This document shows, piece after piece, positions 59,893 through 64,000 of a stretch of DNA of 64,000 nt. The first letter of the stretch is position 1; each line of letters begins with the position of its first letter. The stretch is from assembly GCA_963556695.1 (NCBI GenBank), contig CAUWAG010000018.1, forward strand, positions 3,162,001-3,226,000. Reading direction: 5' to 3'. The position numbers and the translations under genes were made by a program. This stretch comes from Anthostomella pinea (Eukaryota > Ascomycota > Sordariomycetes > Xylariales > Xylariaceae). The notes below the pieces were generated by a model. It did no database searches and was not told where the DNA came from. It worked only from the letters and a program-made list of their open reading frames with translations.

Positions 59893-60880
59893 ATGCCTCC
59901 CAAACCGTATACAAAGGATCAAATGGCGTATGCCATCTTAGATATCACAAATGATGGCCTCTCGCTGCAAAAAAGCGCTCAAAAACACGGCGTCCCTGTT
60001 ATAACGCTCTCTGACCGACTTAACGGTAAGCCCTCAAAAAGCGAAGGCCATATGCACCAACAGAGACTCTCCCCTGCTCAAGAAAGCACTATAGTCAACC
60101 GGATTTTATGTTAAAAGAAGCTAGGACTGACATATTGCTCTGTTTCTTCCCTGCGCATACTAGTCACAGCATGCAACCCTTAGATAACGGGCCTATAACG
60201 CCCTGAAGGCTCACTACCAGAAATTCCTTTCTCAGCTAAATTCTCTGACGGATGCCTCGCCTGTTGACAAGATCAACTTTATTCGGTGCTATGGCCAGGC
60301 CAGAACTGCTGCTTTTACTAAGGTAAACATCCTCTCTGGCTTCAGAACGACTGGATGTTATCCTATCAGCCACAGGAAGTGCTTAGCGCACCCAGAAATC
60401 CAGGAAGAGAAGCAGAAGACCCCTGAACCTCAGACCCCTGAAAGCTCTGAACTAAAGGACCAACGGACCCCTACTACGAGTCATCAGATCATGAATTTCA
60501 GCAAAAATAAGTCCCCTGGGACCCGGCTGAAGTACAGGAAGATAGCCACTGCATTCAAGGCTAAGGAGACCGACCTTATTATCAAGGACAGGAAGATCAA
60601 GGCCCTGGAGGCTGAACTGGAGCGGCTACGGCCAAAGAAGCAGCTAAAGATCCCTAATCCTAACAGGAAATTCAGAACAGTCACGGAGATACTAAGTACG
60701 GGTGATACCATCACCCTTGGTGCTTCTGTGGATGTATCAGAAGTTATGGTTGATAATGACGAGGAAGAAGAAGCAGAAGACGAAGACTCGGCCGAAGAGG
60801 CCGCTTCGGAGGCCATACAGGAGCCTAGGCAGACCCGTTCGGGGCGATTCATTCGGGCGCCCACTAGATATTACGAATGA
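59893..60880 (+). pseudogene. pogo-type transposase remnant with internal deletion and frameshift
   Basis: The N-terminal 73 codons (59893-60114) carry a psq-type HTH: YTKDQMAYAILDITNDGLSL, then SAQKHGVPVITLSDRLNGK. After a stop, the frame resumes in the C-terminal part of the same family: a THxMQPLDNG-like block at about 60150-60185, then after a frameshift AYNALKAHYQKFL, SGFRTTGCYPIS and a long tail ending GRFIRAPTRYYE (stop at 60878-60880). The central DDE region with the first two catalytic acids is gone. The tail has a coiled-coil-like stretch (IKDRKIKALEAELERL) and an acidic run. It is a different lineage from the element at 11504-13363. No terminal repeats found. Confidence 0.85.
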
Positions 60881-62370
60881 TCAGCTTCAGGGCTCTCGAA
60901 TGATAATTTTGCTGGATTTCTCGGACCTGAATGACTTCTTTTACATGTGGGTGAATAAGGGGGTGTTTTGGTGGTGGTGGTGGGGTTTTGCTGTACCAGA
61001 TGTGGGGGTGTACGAGACGTGAGGGGGGGATGGTACACGTGTGTGTCCAGACACTTCAGTGACCATCATGAGTAGAGGAACAGGCATTGATCCAGCCAAT
61101 GCATGAGAGGTCTGTCAAACAGTGCGTGGGGGTTTTTAGATGGGTGAAAACGTATATTCTGGTATAATCCGTGTTCTTGTTGTATCTGTGTGAAAATCCT
61201 TCTGTGGGCTAAGTGACCCACATATGCCCTATTGGCCTTGTTGGTGCACTGCCACCTCCCTGAACGCCACGGTGGCTTGCGCGCCATTCAACAAGGTCCT
61301 CAGAGCCACGGAGCACAGTTTGCCATGCAACATCCTCAGCAACACAAACTTTGGTCGCCTGTCCAGTAAGTCCAACCCGTACAGAGTGCTCAGACACATT
61401 CATCGTCGGAAAACTTAGCATAGTATCGACAAGGGCCTCCACAAAGGGGCTACAGAAAGGACCTACAGAAGCACCGCGGAAGAGCCCGACAAGACGCCGA
61501 CTCAATCTCCGGAAGGGCACCCTGGCAAGATCGCTCCCGTACGCCAACGGAGGCTGTGTGAAAAGAACTCATGGAAGCTTTGACGAGTTCCGTCAAGGGG
61601 GCCGCGAAGACAAGTCCTGCTCGAATCAAGTACCTAGTGTAGCGGGCTAGATCCGATGCCACGTAACGATCGGAAGACCTAGATATGCAAGCCGCAGTGT
61701 ATGCGGGAAACACACGAGGATTGCCGAACCCATAAGATACTGGCTGTAACTTGGCTTGGTGTCTTTGGTCGAGATCTATCACTATGAGGACTCATTCCCA
61801 AGTTGCAAGGATACGAGACATCTGAATGACGCCGTAAGAACGCAGAGCGCAGGGGTATCCGTAGCCCGCCAGGCAAACTCAATGCAGTCAACGTAACATC
61901 TCCCATTAGTTCTTCAAGCGCCTCAGGTTTATGAAGTGTACTTAATTGACTAGGACAATACGGACCCAATACCAACGCTCTCGCCTGGCACAAAAAATGC
62001 AAAGATCCCCAACTCCAATTGCCCCAGGTACAGGGCTGAAACACGGGGTTGCCAGATGCCGTAGCAACTCTTCATAGAGTCGTTATGGGCCCGGTATGGT
62101 TGCCGGTACCCGTCCCCATTTGTACAACCGCGCCCGGTGGAGTCGAGGGTTTCCTGCCCATCGCGTGCCCTGGCAGCCGCCCCGGCCCGTATCATTGGTA
62201 CATGCATTAATTCAACAAGAAATACAGATGATCAACTCAAGCCACCTCTGGCGGCTGATACGTTCAAAATAAACGAAGTCGTCCTTTAATCGACCCAGAA
62301 CGCCCACGATGCAAGTATGCTGCCCTCCTCCTGAAAATGGCTGTGCTGGATAATCGTTTGCCGTGCCGAA
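60881..62370. other. Intergenic region, about 1.5 kb, containing a solo LTR
   Basis: It contains the solo LTR at 61113-61293. The remaining sequence to the histidine kinase 3' end has no supported gene, and frames there of about 110 codons look like chance. Confidence 0.5.
61113..61293. mobile_element. Solo LTR, 181 bp, TSD AGGTC
   Basis: Same family and same length as 44343-44523, same TG...CA ends (TGTCAAACAG ... GCGCCATTCAACA) and same orientation in the window. It is flanked by a perfect 5-bp duplication AGGTC at 61108-61112 and 61294-61298. The different duplications prove independent insertions. Confidence 0.93.
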
Positions 62371-64000
62371 TCAGAAATGTTTGGACATCGCGTTGCTCAA
62401 GTCAACAAAGTCTACTGGCTTTGTGATGTAATCGTTGAAGCCGGCCGCCACGCATTTGTCTTGGACGTCCGACATCACGTTTGCCGAGAGAGCTATGATG
62501 GGCACTGAAGGATAGCTGCCCTTCTTCTCCCATTGTCGTATCTCTCGGCACGTCTGATAGCCGTCTTTACGAGGCATATGGAGGTCGCACTAATATCGTT
62601 AGCTCTTTGCCGAGCTTGGACGAGGTGAACTTGTCATCACTTACCAGTATGAGAGAGTAGTACTTCGGGGGGTGTGCGAATACTCTCTCGGTTGCCTCCA
62701 TTCCGTCTGCCGCGATCTCGGCATCGATCCCAACCTTCTTCAAGTACCTGACAAGAACCTTCTGGTTGACCGGGTTGTCTTCGACAAGCAAAATCCTATA
62801 GCCTTTGTTGCCGATTCGTTTTTCCACATCCAGGTAGCTCTGTTTCTGGCTCTCCACCATCTGCGCGGCACTCGATCTGTTGAGGTCGATACTCAAATCA
62901 CGCTCCCTTGCCGGATCGAATATGGCAGCAAACCGAGATGGCTTGATCGGCTTGTACACGAAAATGATCCGTTTCTCCGCTAGGAGTTGGCGATGCGCAG
63001 TATCGGAAGCGAGCTTGAGCACCGCCTGTCTCTGTACCGAATCTGACAAGATCAGGACCGAGGTCTTGTCCCTAGAGGTGGCCATTATCTGATCTATAAG
63101 GCTGATGATCTCTTCCGCCGTGCCGAGATTGAGCACGATATGTGTGAACGTGACAGACTCATGCCCACCAATCAGTTTGCCGGCCTCTGTTACACTCGCG
63201 ACGGCTGTGATCTGATGTGGAACATCTTTTGGTAGTGTCGTCTCAATGTGTTTCGTGACAGCTTCTCTGGAGTATGTCTGCGGACATATGATGAGAACCG
63301 AATACATCGGGGGACGGAACCGCTCGGCATTCGTGATTTTGGTTGCCTCAGGGGTAGGTGGAATCGCAGGCGACATCTTTCCGGACGGCATCTCCAGTTT
63401 CATCTGTGAAAGATCCTGCCCGCTCGCTTTTGCAGCTTCACTGAAGTGTACAAGGCCGACGTTGACAGATGAAATGGACGATCTTGCCGTGTTCTGCGTA
63501 CGCACAGAGCGCACCGAAGGGTCCGAGCTAGCAGACGATGTAAAAGCAGGCGAAGCGACTTCGATGTCGGAGCCGGGGCTGGCAGTCAACGGCTGTTCCA
63601 GAGTTCTTTGGAGAAACAAGGGCTTCATGGTCTGCATTGCCTTGTCCTCTGACGGTGTTGGGATAGACGCCATCGTTGGCGGTGTTTCGGCAAAGTGCGG
63701 ATGGTCAGCTGAGGTTGGTAATCCAAATTTGGCGGTGAAACTGAATGTTGAGCCTCTCCCAGGCACCGCACTGCCTTCCATTGTACCGCCGTGAAGTTCC
63801 ACAAGCTGCCTTGATATGACAAGACCGAGCCCGCTACCGCCATGTTGCCGGGTGCTGCTGCCATCAATCTGACTAAAAGGTTTGAAGATTAGTTCGGCCT
63901 CTTCCTTCGAGAAACCTCTCCCAGTATCAATGACCGAAAACTCGAGCATCATCTGGTGTTCGTCAAGCTCAGAGGTGTTGTCCGAGAAAACTCTGCATCG
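62371..64000 (-). CDS. Hybrid histidine kinase, C-terminal part (5' end outside window)
   Basis: Two exons are visible, 62645-64000 (open at the window edge) and 62371-62589, separated by a 55-bp intron. In order: the end of the ATPase domain with the G1 box DTGRGFS, F box FKPFSQIDGSS, and G2 box GGSGLGLVISRQLVELHGG. A Ser/Pro-rich linker follows, then a receiver-like segment (VLIICPQTYSREAV ... HIVLNLG ... VYKPIKP), then a full receiver domain: LLVEDNPVNQKVL, the phospho-acceptor Asp in CDLHMPRKDG, IIALSAN and ITKPVD. It would autophosphorylate on a His upstream of the window and pass phosphate to this Asp, feeding the HOG-type or stress phosphorelay. The two-receiver arrangement recalls the fungal Chk1-like (group X) kinases, but the sensor part is not visible. 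The intron sits one codon before the phospho-acceptor. Confidence 0.92.

Noticed and set aside
1..64000. CRISPR array, operon or bacterial-type system
   Set aside because: Introns, HET and CCT genes and RIP-like DNA show a fungal nuclear genome; no spaced palindromic repeats are present.

Overview
The window is nuclear DNA of a filamentous ascomycete (Pezizomycotina). The signs are short introns of about 60-200 bp with fungal splice sites, heterokaryon-incompatibility (HET) genes, an Ecl1-type zinc protein, a hybrid histidine kinase, Fot1/pogo and Tc1 transposons, and a sharply bounded AT-rich block of the kind left by repeat-induced point mutation (RIP). I cannot name the species from the sequence.

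Layout. 0.2-4.9 kb holds two minus-strand HET-family genes, one intact and one with a degenerate HET core. About 5.1-13.85 kb is an AT-rich block in which almost no coding capacity survives. It is studded with islands of ordinary base composition, most of which turn out to be individual transposon insertions with recognisable ends: a pogo-type element with TA duplications (about 1.86 kb), its internally deleted 449-bp derivative, and six solo-LTR-like insertions bounded by TG...CA, one nested inside another, most with 5-bp target-site duplications. A truncated Tc1-like element lies at the right border. 15-17.3 kb holds a broken protein-kinase gene. From 17.3 to 41.2 kb the sequence is nearly gene-free; the only convincing gene is a small Ecl1-family zinc protein at 32.1 kb, and the rest is unique sequence with minisatellites and no credible long reading frame.

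From 41 kb on there are ordinary housekeeping-type genes: a class II aldolase/adducin protein (minus, five exons), an unrecognised four-exon gene, the chaperonin subunit CCT3 (five exons), a PRKRIP1/DUF1168 spliceosome-associated protein convergent with CCT3, a Det1-like histidine phosphatase, and a low-complexity acidic protein. Two 181-bp solo LTRs of one family, each with a perfect but different 5-bp target duplication, lie at 44.3 and 61.1 kb. A broken pogo-type transposase lies at 59.9-60.9 kb. The window ends inside a hybrid histidine kinase whose 5' part lies beyond base 64000.

I saw no tRNA, rRNA or CRISPR array, and no gene cluster that looks like a new multi-gene system. The most informative part is the transposon stratigraphy of the AT-rich block: old RIP-degraded DNA overlain by insertions that are much less mutated, including a miniature pogo derivative that keeps an intact reading frame and carries a changed number of terminal repeat motifs.
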